This document shows, piece by piece, positions 1 to 9,567 of a stretch of 64,000 bases of DNA; the stretch's first letter is position 1, and every line of letters begins with the position of its first letter. The stretch spans positions 1-64,000 of the forward strand of contig NZ_JRUD01000002.1 of the NCBI RefSeq assembly GCF_000802425.1, read 5' to 3'. Both the position numbers and the translations under genes were made by a program. This DNA comes from Pseudomonas flexibilis. GTDB taxonomy: Bacteria > Pseudomonadota > Gammaproteobacteria > Pseudomonadales > Pseudomonadaceae. The notes beneath the pieces are model-generated. The model did not search any database and was not told the origin of the DNA. It saw only the letters and a program-made list of their open reading frames with translations.

Positions 1-123
1 GCCTCGAGGATGTGTATATGGGACAGGGCCGGCCAACCCTGGAAGGTGCAATCGCCGCGCATGGAGCACCTGTCGCGGCAGATCGTCGAGGCCGCGCCGC
101 GCCTGCTGATGCCCGTGACGTAG
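1..123 (+). CDS. C-terminal fragment of an unidentified protein
   Basis: Reading frame 1 is open from the left edge to a TAG at 121-123 and gives about 40 residues ending in APRLLMPVT. The piece has a Gly-Gln-Pro turn followed by a helix rich in Leu, Arg and Ala. This loosely resembles the C-terminal helix of IclR-type regulators, but the fragment is too short to assign. The gene begins outside the window. Its stop codon touches the proposed edge of the IS110 element, so the natural C terminus may or may not be intact. In Pseudomonas mutL usually precedes miaA; this fragment does not look like MutL. Confidence 0.4.
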   Translation, partial: ASRMCIWDRAGQPWKVQSPRMEHLSRQIVEAAPRLLMPVT

Positions 124-1212
124 ATACCGTCTTGCTCCCTACCGCGCAAGCGCCAGTTTGGGGTCGAAGGGCTGGCCGGATTTGAGTACTCCATAGGCGA
201 TGTGCAGCAGCTTGCGCATCGCCGCGCAGACGATCTGTTTGCCGCGCTTGCCACGGCTCCTCAGGCGCTCCGCCAGGGCCTTGATGGCGGGGTTGTGCTG
301 CATGGCCGAGATGGCCGGCATGTACAGCCGGCTACGCAGGAAGCCCGAGCCGAGGCGCGAGATGGGCGTCGGCCCTTGATGCTCCCCCGATTGGTCTGGC
401 CGGGGCGTCAGCCCGGCAAAGGCCGCCACGGCCTTGGCGCTGCGAAACGCCAGCGGATCCCCCAGTTCGCCCAGTAGCAGGGCGGCTGTCTGGTCGCCGA
501 AGCCCTTGATGCTGGTCAGCAGCTCCTTGCGTTGGCGCAGGTCCGGATCGTTGTCGATGTGATCCTCGATGGCCTTCAGGGTGCGGCGGATTTCCTCCTC
601 GATGTGGCGCAGCACGGTGTGGATCGAGTCCTGAATATTCGCGTCGGCGCTCTCCAGGCGATTGCGCTCCATCTGTTCCATCTCGCGCAGGTCCGCCAGA
701 CGGCGCACCAGCGCACGCAGGCGCTTCTGGGCCGGCGGTTCAGGTTGCCAGAGTCGCAGCCGCGATTTGGCCAGTTGGTCCTGACCGAAGCCGGCAATCA
801 GCTTGGCATCCGTCTTGTCGGTCTTGCCCCGCGACAGCTGGGTCTTGGCATAGGCGGCAGTCTGCGCCGGATTGACCACGCTGACGCGATAGTCCCGCTC
901 GAACAGGCAGGTGGCCAGCGCCTCGTGGTAAATGCCGGTAGCCTCCATGACGATCCAGGCATCGGGTCCGGCGTGTTTCTCCAGCCATTCACACAACTGG
1001 GCAAAGCCGCTGGGATCGTTGGCCAGCTTGCTGCGTGTGCGGTACTTGCCGTTGGGCTGGAGGGTGGCGATATCGAAGGTGTGTTTGGCAACGTCGATGC
1101 CCACAACGGCGACCATGTTGAACTCCTGGAATGAAACGATGACAGGATCATCACTGCATCCGGTCCAACCTTGCTTATGCGAGCTCATGCCTGGGCAGGC
1201 CCTGGATACCGT
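123..1212 (-). mobile_element. IS110-family insertion sequence, proposed limits
   Basis: The element is defined by its transposase gene. The 8-mer GATACCGT occurs at 123-130, eight bases beyond the transposase stop, and again at 1205-1212, about 90 bases upstream of the transposase start. IS110 elements lack terminal inverted repeats and leave a short shared core at both ends, so this direct repeat is a reasonable boundary. One repeat copy would belong to the target. The non-coding left end (1117-1204) holds two small hairpins, GATGA/TCATC at 1138-1152 and GCCTG/CAGGC near 1190. Limits are inferred, not proven. Confidence 0.5.
139..1116 (-). CDS. IS110-family transposase (DEDD recombinase)
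   Basis: This 325-residue protein has the IS110 architecture: an N-terminal RuvC-like DEDD_Tnp_IS110 domain and a C-terminal Transposase_20 domain. The first acidic residue lies in GIDVAK (about residue 8), the glutamate in VMEATG, and further aspartates in KTDKTDAK. The C-terminal part shows a helix-hairpin-helix stretch (IKGFGDQTAALL) and the conserved region from FAGLTPRPDQSG to SGFLRSRL with its candidate catalytic Ser. The start at 1116 is preceded by CAGGAG at a good distance; a longer frame to 1188 lacks such a site. The gene appears full length, so the element may be active. It lies where mutL normally precedes miaA. Confidence 0.92.
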   Translation of the reverse strand: MVAVVGIDVAKHTFDIATLQPNGKYRTRSKLANDPSGFAQLCEWLEKHAGPDAWIVMEATGIYHEALATCLFERDYRVSVVNPAQTAAYAKTQLSRGKTDKTDAKLIAGFGQDQLAKSRLRLWQPEPPAQKRLRALVRRLADLREMEQMERNRLESADANIQDSIHTVLRHIEEEIRRTLKAIEDHIDNDPDLRQRKELLTSIKGFGDQTAALLLGELGDPLAFRSAKAVAAFAGLTPRPDQSGEHQGPTPISRLGSGFLRSRLYMPAISAMQHNPAIKALAERLRSRGKRGKQIVCAAMRKLLHIAYGVLKSGQPFDPKLALAR

Positions 1213-1471
1213 TCGGACTTGGCGGATGAGTGTGGAAGGGGGCAGAACTCTCTACGTCGCAGGCTCGAAGCCCTAGGGCGGTCGCGTCTTGCACTCCCTT
1301 CCCCCGATGATCAGTCGGGACTACCGCCTCAAAAAGGTCGGTAGTCGAGATACAAGGGCGGTCGGCGCTTTCCCGGCCGCCGCTGCGGTGTCGTGGGCGT
1401 TGGGCGCACGCTCGCTTGCAGCCGGCGGCCGGCAACTGGAAACTATGCAGCCATCCGCTGTGAGTCCCTCG
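1213..1471. other. Non-coding stretch between the IS element and miaA
   Basis: About 260 bases with no convincing gene. A frame joined to miaA is open from 1289, but its predicted residues are low-complexity and unlike MiaA N termini. In related genomes mutL ends directly before miaA; no MutL-like C terminus is visible here, so this stretch may be scar sequence from the rearrangement. No clear promoter was recognised. Confidence 0.4.
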
Positions 1472-2443
<972 letters not shown>

Positions 2444-2533
2444 TCCGTACTGATGCTGTCTATCCTTCGAGGGGATGCCGAGCCGTTGCAATCCCCCGCT
2501 TACGTTCTCATTTCCATTGATAGGAGTTTTGCA

Positions 2534-2788
2534 ATGTCAAAAGGGCACTCGCTACAAGACCCTTACCTCAACACCCTGCGTAAGGAACGCGTACCGGTTT
2601 CCATCTATCTGGTCAATGGCATCAAGCTGCAGGGCCAGATCGAGTCCTTCGACCAGTTTGTCATCCTGCTGAAGAACACCGTCAGCCAGATGGTCTACAA
2701 GCACGCCATCTCCACCGTAGTGCCGAGCCGCCCGGTCCGTCTGCCGAATGCCGGCGAGTCCGAGACCGCCGAGTCCGGCAACGCCTGA
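2534..2788 (+). CDS. hfq: RNA chaperone Hfq
   Basis: Hfq forms hexamers that bind small RNAs and mRNAs and, in Pseudomonas, also acts in Crc-dependent catabolite control. The 84-residue protein has the Sm1 motif ([11 protein letters not shown]-like, here [12 protein letters not shown]) and the Sm2 signature YKHAIST, followed by a short acidic, disordered tail. The start at 2534 has TAGGAG at 2521-2526 at good spacing. hflX begins 12 bases after the stop, so the two are probably co-transcribed with miaA upstream. Confidence 0.98.
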   Translation: MSKGHSLQDPYLNTLRKERVPVSIYLVNGIKLQGQIESFDQFVILLKNTVSQMVYKHAISTVVPSRPVRLPNAGESETAESGNA

Positions 2789-2800
2789 TAGGAGTCCATC

Positions 2801-4102
2801 TTGTTCTTCGAGCGCCCTGGTGGTGGAGAAAGGGCCATTCTGGTGCATCTGGAAGGCCAGGACCCGGAAGCGCGTGAAGACCCGCAGGAGTTCCAGGAGC
2901 TGGCCAACTCGGCCGGTGCCGACACGGTGGCATTCGTCAGCGTGTCGCGGCATCAGCCGAGCGCCAAGTTCCTGATCGGCAGCGGCAAGGTCGAGGAGAT
3001 TCGCGACCTGGTCAAGGCCGAGGACGTCGAGCTGGTCATCTTCAATCACACCCTCACCCCGAGCCAGGAGCGCAACCTGGAGCGGGAGTTCGAGTGCCGG
3101 GTGCTGGACCGCACCGGGCTGATTCTCGACATCTTCGCCCAGCGCGCCCGTACCCACGAGGGCAAGCTGCAGGTGGAGCTCGCCCAGCTGGAGCACATGA
3201 GCACGCGCCTGGTGCGCGGCTGGACTCACCTGGAGCGCCAGAAGGGCGGTATCGGCCTGCGCGGCCCGGGTGAAACCCAGCTGGAAACCGACCGCCGCCT
3301 GTTGCGGGTGCGCATCCGGCAGATCAAGTCCCGTCTGGAGAAGGTGCGCAGCCAGCGCGAGCAGGCGCGGCGCGGCCGTCGCCGCGCGGATATCCCCTCG
3401 GTCTCGCTGGTGGGTTATACCAACGCGGGCAAGTCGACCCTGTTCAACGCCCTGACCACCTCCGAGGTGTATGCCGCCAACCAGTTGTTCGCCACGCTGG
3501 ATCCGACCCTGCGGCGTCTGGAGCTGGACGATCTCGGGCCGGTGATCCTGGCGGACACCGTAGGTTTCATTCGCCACCTGCCGCACAAGCTGGTGGAGGC
3601 GTTCCGTGCCACGCTGGAGGAGTCCAGCAACGCCGACCTGTTATTGCACGTGATCGATTCCCATGAACCGGAGCGTGACCAGCAGATCGACCAGGTCCTG
3701 CGCGTGCTGGGCGAGATCGGCGCCGACCAGTTGCCCATGCTCGAGGTGTACAACAAGATCGACCTGCTCGAAGGCGTGGAGCCGCAGATCCAGCGTGACG
3801 GCGAGGGCAAGCCGCAGCGGGTCTGGCTGTCGGCCCGCGAGGGGAAAGGTCTGGACCTGCTGCGCCAGACCATTGCCGAACTGCTCGGCGAGGATCTGTT
3901 CGTCGGTACCCTGTGCCTGCCGCAGCGCCTGGGGCGCCTGCGCGCACAGTTCTTCGAGCTGGGGGCCGTGCAGGAAGAAACCCATGATGAACGGGGGGCC
4001 AGCCTGCTGTCGGTGCGCCTGCCGCGCATCGAGCTGAACCGGCTGGTCAGTCGCGAGGGGCTGCAGCCGAGCGAATTCCTGGCGCAACACACTTTGCAAT
4101 AA
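2801..4102 (+). CDS. hflX: GTPase HflX
   Basis: HflX is a ribosome-binding GTPase that splits stalled or heat-damaged 70S ribosomes. The 433-residue protein has an N-terminal HflX domain with GPGETQLETD, a basic helical linker and the G domain with G1 GYTNAGKST (about residue 205), G3 DTVGFI and G4 NKID. Translation starts at a TTG (2801): AGGAG lies eight bases upstream and MFFERPGGGE matches the family N terminus, with no suitable ATG nearby. It lies between hfq and hflK, the usual order. Confidence 0.96.
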   Translation: MFFERPGGGERAILVHLEGQDPEAREDPQEFQELANSAGADTVAFVSVSRHQPSAKFLIGSGKVEEIRDLVKAEDVELVIFNHTLTPSQERNLEREFECRVLDRTGLILDIFAQRARTHEGKLQVELAQLEHMSTRLVRGWTHLERQKGGIGLRGPGETQLETDRRLLRVRIRQIKSRLEKVRSQREQARRGRRRADIPSVSLVGYTNAGKSTLFNALTTSEVYAANQLFATLDPTLRRLELDDLGPVILADTVGFIRHLPHKLVEAFRATLEESSNADLLLHVIDSHEPERDQQIDQVLRVLGEIGADQLPMLEVYNKIDLLEGVEPQIQRDGEGKPQRVWLSAREGKGLDLLRQTIAELLGEDLFVGTLCLPQRLGRLRAQFFELGAVQEETHDERGASLLSVRLPRIELNRLVSREGLQPSEFLAQHTLQ

Positions 4103-4198
4103 TGCCCGGGTGGGCAACTTTGCCGCCTCCGTGCGGCATTCGGTAGCATTGAGCGGCGCGCCGCGGGCGCGCCTTCGCTTTATCTGATGGAGAGCGCT

Positions 4199-5374
4199 AT
4201 GGCTTGGAACGAGCCGGGTGGCAACTCGAACAACAATGATCAGGATCCCTGGGGCGGCCGCCGTGGCGGCGATCGCAAGGGTCCGCCCGATCTGGACGAG
4301 GCCTTCCGCAAGCTGCAGGACAGCCTCAACGGCATGTTCGGCGGCAAGAAATCCTCTGGGGGCGGCGCCGCCGGCGGCCGCAAGGGTGGTGGCTTCGGTC
4401 TGATCGCCATTGTCGTCGCCGTGCTGGCGGTGATGTGGCTGTACAGCGCCATCTACGTGGTGGACGAGCAGGAACAGGCGGTGGTGCTGCGCTTCGGCGA
4501 GTACTACGAAACCGTCGGTCCGGGCCTGAACATCTATTTCCCGCCGATCGACCGCAAGTTCCAGGAAAACGTCACCCGCGAGCGGGCGTATTCCAAGCAG
4601 GGCCAGATGCTCACCGAGGACGAGAATATCGTCGAGGTGCCGCTGACCGTGCAGTACAAGATCTCCAACCTGAAGGACTTCGTGCTCAACGTCGACCAGC
4701 CGGAGGTGAGCCTGCAGCATGCCACCGACAGTGCGCTGCGCCATGTGGTCGGTTCGACCGCCATGGACCAGGTGCTGACCGAGGGCCGTGAACAGGTGGC
4801 AACCGACACCCGCGAGCGCCTGCAGCGCTTCCTGGACAACTACCGCACCGGCGTCACCGTCACCCAGGTGAACGTGCAGAGCGCCGCCGCGCCCAAGGAA
4901 GTGCAGGAAGCCTTCGACGACGTGATCCGTGCCCGTGAAGACGAGCAGCGCGAGAAGAACCAGGCCGAAGCCTATGCCAACGGCGTGATTCCGGAAGCGC
5001 GTGGTCAGGCCCAGCGCATCATCGAGGAGGCCAGCGGTTACCGCGATGCCGTCGTGTCCCGCGCCGAAGGTGAGGCCGCACGCTTCAAGCTGCTGCTGGC
5101 CGAGTACCGCAAGGCGCCGCAGGTCACTCGCGAACGTCTCTACCTGGAAACCATGCAGGAAATCTACGGCAACACCAGCAAGGTGCTGGTCGCTGGCGAC
5201 AAGGGGCAGAACAACCTGCTCTACCTGCCGCTGGACAAGATGGTTCAGGGGCGCGCCGCCGCGCCGGGCAACGCGCAATCCGGCGCTGCGACCACGCCGA
5301 GCGCCGCCGATACCGCCGCGCGCATCGTGCGGGAGATGGAACAGCGTGATCTGCGTACGAGGGAGAGCCGCTGA
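4199..5374 (+). CDS. hflK: Membrane protease regulator HflK
   Basis: HflK and HflC form a large SPFH/prohibitin-type cage around FtsH in the inner membrane and limit its access to membrane substrates. The 391-residue product begins MAWNEPGG, has a Gly/Asn/Asp-rich cytoplasmic leader, one membrane helix at about residues 66-86, then the SPFH domain (VLRFGEYYETVGPGLNIYFP) and a coiled-coil region rich in Glu, Arg and Ala. The start at 4199 is preferred over an in-frame ATG at 4187 because GGAGAG sits just before it and MAWN is the family N terminus. The last base overlaps the hflC start (TGATG). Confidence 0.96.
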   Translation: MAWNEPGGNSNNNDQDPWGGRRGGDRKGPPDLDEAFRKLQDSLNGMFGGKKSSGGGAAGGRKGGGFGLIAIVVAVLAVMWLYSAIYVVDEQEQAVVLRFGEYYETVGPGLNIYFPPIDRKFQENVTRERAYSKQGQMLTEDENIVEVPLTVQYKISNLKDFVLNVDQPEVSLQHATDSALRHVVGSTAMDQVLTEGREQVATDTRERLQRFLDNYRTGVTVTQVNVQSAAAPKEVQEAFDDVIRAREDEQREKNQAEAYANGVIPEARGQAQRIIEEASGYRDAVVSRAEGEAARFKLLLAEYRKAPQVTRERLYLETMQEIYGNTSKVLVAGDKGQNNLLYLPLDKMVQGRAAAPGNAQSGAATTPSAADTAARIVREMEQRDLRTRESR

Positions 5375-6243
5375 TGAGCAATAAATCGCTGGCTGCCCTG
5401 ATTGTCGGGGTGGTGGTGGCGCTGGTCGCCTGGAACAGTTTCTACATCGTTCAGCAGACCGAGAAGGCCGTGCTGCTGCGCTTCGGCAAGGTGGTCGAGG
5501 GCGACGTGCAGCCGGGTCTGCATGTGAAGATCCCGCTGGTCGACAAGGTGCGCACCTTCGATGCGCGTCTGCTGACCCTGGATACCGCCACTGCGCGCTT
5601 CCTGACCCTGGAAAAGAAAGCGGTGATGGTGGACGCCTTCGCCAAGTGGCGCGTGGCCAATGCCGAGCAGTTCTACACCGCGACCTCGGGCCTCAAGCAG
5701 ATCGCCGACGAGCGCCTGGCGCGTCGTCTGGAAGCCGGCCTGCGCGACCAGTTCGGTAAGCGCACCCTGCACGAAGTGGTGTCCGGCGAGCGCGATGCGC
5801 TGATGGCCGAGATCACCGCCTCCATGGATCGCATGGCGCGTCGTGAGCTGGGTATCGAGGTGCTGGACGTGCGTGTCAAGGCCATCGACCTGCCGCGCGA
5901 AGTCAACCGCAGCGTGTTCGAGCGCATGAGCACCGAGCGTGAGCGCGAAGCGCGTGAACACCGTGCCAAGGGTCGCGAGCTGGCCGAAGGTATCCGCGCC
6001 GATGCTGATCGTCAGCGCCGCGTACTGCTCGCCGAAGCCTATCGAGAAGCCGAGGAAACCCGTGGTCAGGGCGATGCCCGGGCGGCGGCGATCTATGCCC
6101 AGGCCTACTCGCAGGATCCGGAGTTCTACGCGTTCCACCGCAGCCTGCAGGCCATGCGCGACAGCTTCAACGACAAGAGCGACGTGCTGGTGCTTGATCC
6201 CAGCAGCGACTTCTTCCGCTACATGCAGAAAAGCAAGCCCTGA
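5374..6243 (+). CDS. hflC: Membrane protease regulator HflC
   Basis: Partner of HflK in the FtsH-modulating complex. The 289-residue protein has one N-terminal membrane helix (about residues 6-24), an SPFH domain starting at [11 protein letters not shown], and a long charged helical region ([18 protein letters not shown]) that would form the cage wall. Its ATG overlaps the hflK stop by one base, so expression is probably translationally coupled and gives equal amounts of both subunits. Two hairpins, the second a good terminator, follow the stop. Confidence 0.96.
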   Translation: MSNKSLAALIVGVVVALVAWNSFYIVQQTEKAVLLRFGKVVEGDVQPGLHVKIPLVDKVRTFDARLLTLDTATARFLTLEKKAVMVDAFAKWRVANAEQFYTATSGLKQIADERLARRLEAGLRDQFGKRTLHEVVSGERDALMAEITASMDRMARRELGIEVLDVRVKAIDLPREVNRSVFERMSTEREREAREHRAKGRELAEGIRADADRQRRVLLAEAYREAEETRGQGDARAAAIYAQAYSQDPEFYAFHRSLQAMRDSFNDKSDVLVLDPSSDFFRYMQKSKP

Positions 6244-6251
6244 CGCGGTGC

Positions 6252-6281
6252 CATCCGGCGAGCCATGCTGCTCGCCGGATG
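6252..6281 (+). other. Perfect 12-bp hairpin after hflC
   Basis: CATCCGGCGAGC (6252-6263) pairs perfectly with GCTCGCCGGATG (6270-6281) around a six-base loop, starting nine bases after the hflC stop. There is no T-run after it, so it may stabilise the 3' end of the hfq-hflC mRNA rather than end transcription. Confidence 0.6.
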
Positions 6282-6312
6282 ACCCACAGGCAAAAGGTTG
6301 TTATCATCCGCC

Positions 6313-6337
6313 AGCCGGGCCAAACCCGGCTTTTTTA
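6313..6337 (+). terminator. Rho-independent terminator after hflC
   Basis: GCCGGG (6314-6319) and CCCGGC (6325-6330) form a stem with loop CCAAA, followed by TTTTTT (6331-6336). It separates the hfq-hflC unit from the small gene and hisZ that follow. Confidence 0.75.
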
Positions 6338-6354
6338 CGTCTGCGTGAATAAGC

Positions 6355-6540
6355 ATGTGGCAGGAACTCGGTATTGCCCTGTGTCTGATGCTGGTGCTGG
6401 AAGGCATCCTGCCCTTCCTGTTCCCGCAGCGTTGGCGCGCGGCGTTCAGTCAGCTATTGCAGCTGTCCGACCGTCAGCTGCGCTGGATGGGGCTGGTCAG
6501 CATGCTGCTGGGCACCGCCCTCCTGTATCTGCTTCGTTAA
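6355..6540 (+). CDS. Small inner-membrane protein, DUF2065 (YjeT-like)
   Basis: This 61-residue protein has two hydrophobic helices (about residues 4-22 and 43-60) separated by a basic loop ([24 protein letters not shown]). That is the DUF2065/YjeT pattern, found in this position between hflC and hisZ or purA in many gammaproteobacteria. Its function is unknown. It starts 18 bases after the terminator's T-run, so the mRNA leader must be very short or transcription must read through. hisZ follows 20 bases downstream. Confidence 0.85.
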   Translation: MWQELGIALCLMLVLEGILPFLFPQRWRAAFSQLLQLSDRQLRWMGLVSMLLGTALLYLLR

Positions 6541-6560
6541 GGTTTGCCCGGGGAGGCGAA

Positions 6561-7748
6561 ATGGCAACGGTAGATCGCTGGCTGCTGCCAGATGGCATCG
6601 AGGAAGTTCTGCCGCCGGAAGCGGCGCGCATCGAAGCAGCCCGCCGCCAGGTGCTCGACCTGTTTCAGCGCTGGGGCTACGAGTTCGTGGTCACCCCGCA
6701 CATCGAATTCATTGAATCCCTGCTGACCGGCGCCGGCCAGGATCTGGACCTGCGTACCTTCAAGGTCACCGACCCGCAATCCGGTCGGCAGATGGGTTTC
6801 CGCGCCGACATCACACCGCAGGTCGCGCGCATGGACGCCCACAGCCTGCGCCGCGAAGGTCCGGTGCGCCTGTGCTACGCCGGCAGCGTGCTGCAGGCCC
6901 GTCCGCGCGCGCTGAGCACCTCGCGCAGCCCGATCCAGCTGGGTGCCGAACTCTATGGCGATGCCAGTCCGGCCAGTGATGTCGAAGTCATCAGCCTGAT
7001 GCTCGACATGCTTGAGCTGGCGGCGGTGCCCAACGTACACATGGACCTGGGCCACGTCGGCATCTATCGCGGTCTGGCCGCTGCCGCCGGGCTGACTGGC
7101 GAGGCCGAGCAGCGCCTGTTCGACGCCCTGCAGCGCAAGGCGGTGGACGAGATCGAAACGCTGACCGCAGACCTGCCGGAATCCCTGGCTCGCATGCTGC
7201 GCGCCCTCGCCGAGCTGTGTGGCGGGCGAGAAGTGCTCGACCTGGCGCAGGCCTGTCTGGTGGATGCACCGGACGACGTGCACGCGGCGCTCGACGAGCT
7301 GGTGGGCATCGCCGATCTGCTGGAGATGCGCTACCCGGAGCTGCCGCTGTACTTCGACCTGGGCGAGCTGCGTGGCTACCACTACCACACCGGAGTGGTG
7401 TTCGCGGCCTTCGTGCCGGGCGTGGGCCAGTCGATCGCCCAGGGTGGCCGTTACGACGACATCGGCGCGGTGTTCGGCCGTGCCCGTCCGGCCACCGGCT
7501 TCTCCACCGATCTGAAGGCGCTCATTGATCTCGGCACGCGCGAAAGCGTCGCTGCGCCGGCTGGCATCTGGGCGCCCGACAGCCATGATTTCTATCTCTG
7601 GCAGGCCGTGCAGCGCCTGCGCAAGGCCGGCGAGCGGGTGGTTCAGGCGCTGCCGGGGCAGGACCTCGACGCGGCGGTCGCGGCCGGTTGCGATCGTCAG
7701 TTGCTGATCCGCGATGGCCAGTGGCAGGCCGTGGCGCTGAATTCCTGA
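6561..7748 (+). CDS. hisZ: ATP phosphoribosyltransferase regulatory subunit HisZ
   Basis: HisZ is a catalytically dead histidyl-tRNA synthetase paralogue that joins the short-form HisG to make active, histidine-feedback-regulated ATP phosphoribosyltransferase. The 395-residue product ([21 protein letters not shown]) has the class II synthetase core but lacks the anticodon-binding domain of HisS. GGGGAGG lies a few bases upstream of the ATG at 6561; an upstream in-frame extension from 6279 is not family-like. purA follows after 54 bases. No hisG is in the window. Confidence 0.95.
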   Translation: MATVDRWLLPDGIEEVLPPEAARIEAARRQVLDLFQRWGYEFVVTPHIEFIESLLTGAGQDLDLRTFKVTDPQSGRQMGFRADITPQVARMDAHSLRREGPVRLCYAGSVLQARPRALSTSRSPIQLGAELYGDASPASDVEVISLMLDMLELAAVPNVHMDLGHVGIYRGLAAAAGLTGEAEQRLFDALQRKAVDEIETLTADLPESLARMLRALAELCGGREVLDLAQACLVDAPDDVHAALDELVGIADLLEMRYPELPLYFDLGELRGYHYHTGVVFAAFVPGVGQSIAQGGRYDDIGAVFGRARPATGFSTDLKALIDLGTRESVAAPAGIWAPDSHDFYLWQAVQRLRKAGERVVQALPGQDLDAAVAAGCDRQLLIRDGQWQAVALNS

Positions 7749-9098
<1,350 letters not shown>

Positions 9099-9120
9099 TC
9101 GCGCCGTTCGCGAAACCAAA

Positions 9121-9159
9121 TCCCCGGTGGAAGCCTGCTTCCACCGGGGTTTTTTTTTG
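9121..9159 (+). terminator. Strong Rho-independent terminator after purA
   Basis: A perfect 13-bp stem (CCCCGGTGGAAGC at 9122-9134 with its complement at 9137-9149, loop CT) is followed by nine T residues (9150-9158). It ends the purA transcript and insulates the sulfide module downstream. Confidence 0.92.
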
Positions 9160-9191
9160 TGGCCGGATTACCAAGGTCGTATCCGGACAAT

Positions 9192-9210
9192 CTATAAATT
9201 TATATATAGT
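9192..9210. promoter_or_regulatory. AT-rich palindromic operator upstream of the ArsR gene
   Basis: TATAAATTTATA (9193-9204) is a perfect 12-bp palindrome, and CTATA at 9192-9196 is mirrored by TATAG at 9205-9209. The site lies 26-44 bases before the regulator start and overlaps the best -10-like sequence (TATAGT, 9205-9210). BigR-type repressors bind AT-rich palindromes over their own promoters, so autoregulation is likely. Confidence 0.6.
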
Positions 9211-9235
9211 TTTTCTGTAAAGAGTGGACGTAACC

Positions 9236-9562
9236 ATGCAGGACACCCCAGCCACCCGTGTCGATGATCTGCGCCGCCATGCCGGAGCAGCCTGCAATCT
9301 GCTCAAGGTGCTCGCCAATGAGGACCGACTCCTGCTGCTGTGTCAGCTGAAGGACGGGCCCCATGCGGTCTGCGAGCTGGAAGCGGCGCTGGGCATTCGC
9401 CAGCCAACGCTTTCCCAGCAGCTGGCGGTGCTGCGCCAGAATGCGCTGGTGAGCACGGAGCGGGACGGCAAGCACATCCGGTACAGCCTGGCCAACGCCG
9501 ATGTCGAGCGGATCATGCGCACGTTGTGGGAGATCTATTGCGCTTCGCACCAACAGGAGTAG
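9236..9562 (+). CDS. ArsR-family repressor with BigR/SqrR-type cysteine pair
   Basis: This 108-residue winged-helix protein has the recognition helix RQPTLSQQLAVLRQ and the wing ERDGKHIRYSL. Counting from the ATG at 9236, Cys36 (LLLLCQL, helix alpha-2) and Cys102 (IYCASH, last helix) are 66 residues apart, the same spacing as the persulfide-sensing pair of SqrR (41/107) and BigR (42/108). Cys20 and Cys46 are extra. Together with the adjacent sulfide:quinone reductase this argues for a persulfide sensor that releases DNA when the two cysteines are bridged by sulfane sulfur. A GTG at 9224 is an alternative start. The sensing role is inferred from family and context. Confidence 0.85.
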   Translation: MQDTPATRVDDLRRHAGAACNLLKVLANEDRLLLLCQLKDGPHAVCELEAALGIRQPTLSQQLAVLRQNALVSTERDGKHIRYSLANADVERIMRTLWEIYCASHQQE

Positions 9563-9567
9563 GGAGC

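Noticed and set aside
1289-1471. An N-terminal extension of MiaA from 1289
   Set aside because: The extra residues are Ala/Arg/Gly-rich and unlike family N termini; the start at 1472 gives the normal 323-residue length.
4160-4180. Palindrome GGCGCGCC...GGCGCGCC between hflX and hflK as a repeat-family member
   Set aside because: It lacks the GGTGG/CCACC stems and GTAGGG ends; it is just a short GC-rich hairpin.
6561-7748. Calling this gene histidyl-tRNA synthetase (hisS)
   Set aside because: It is about 395 residues, lacks the anticodon-binding domain and sits before purA, which fits HisZ.
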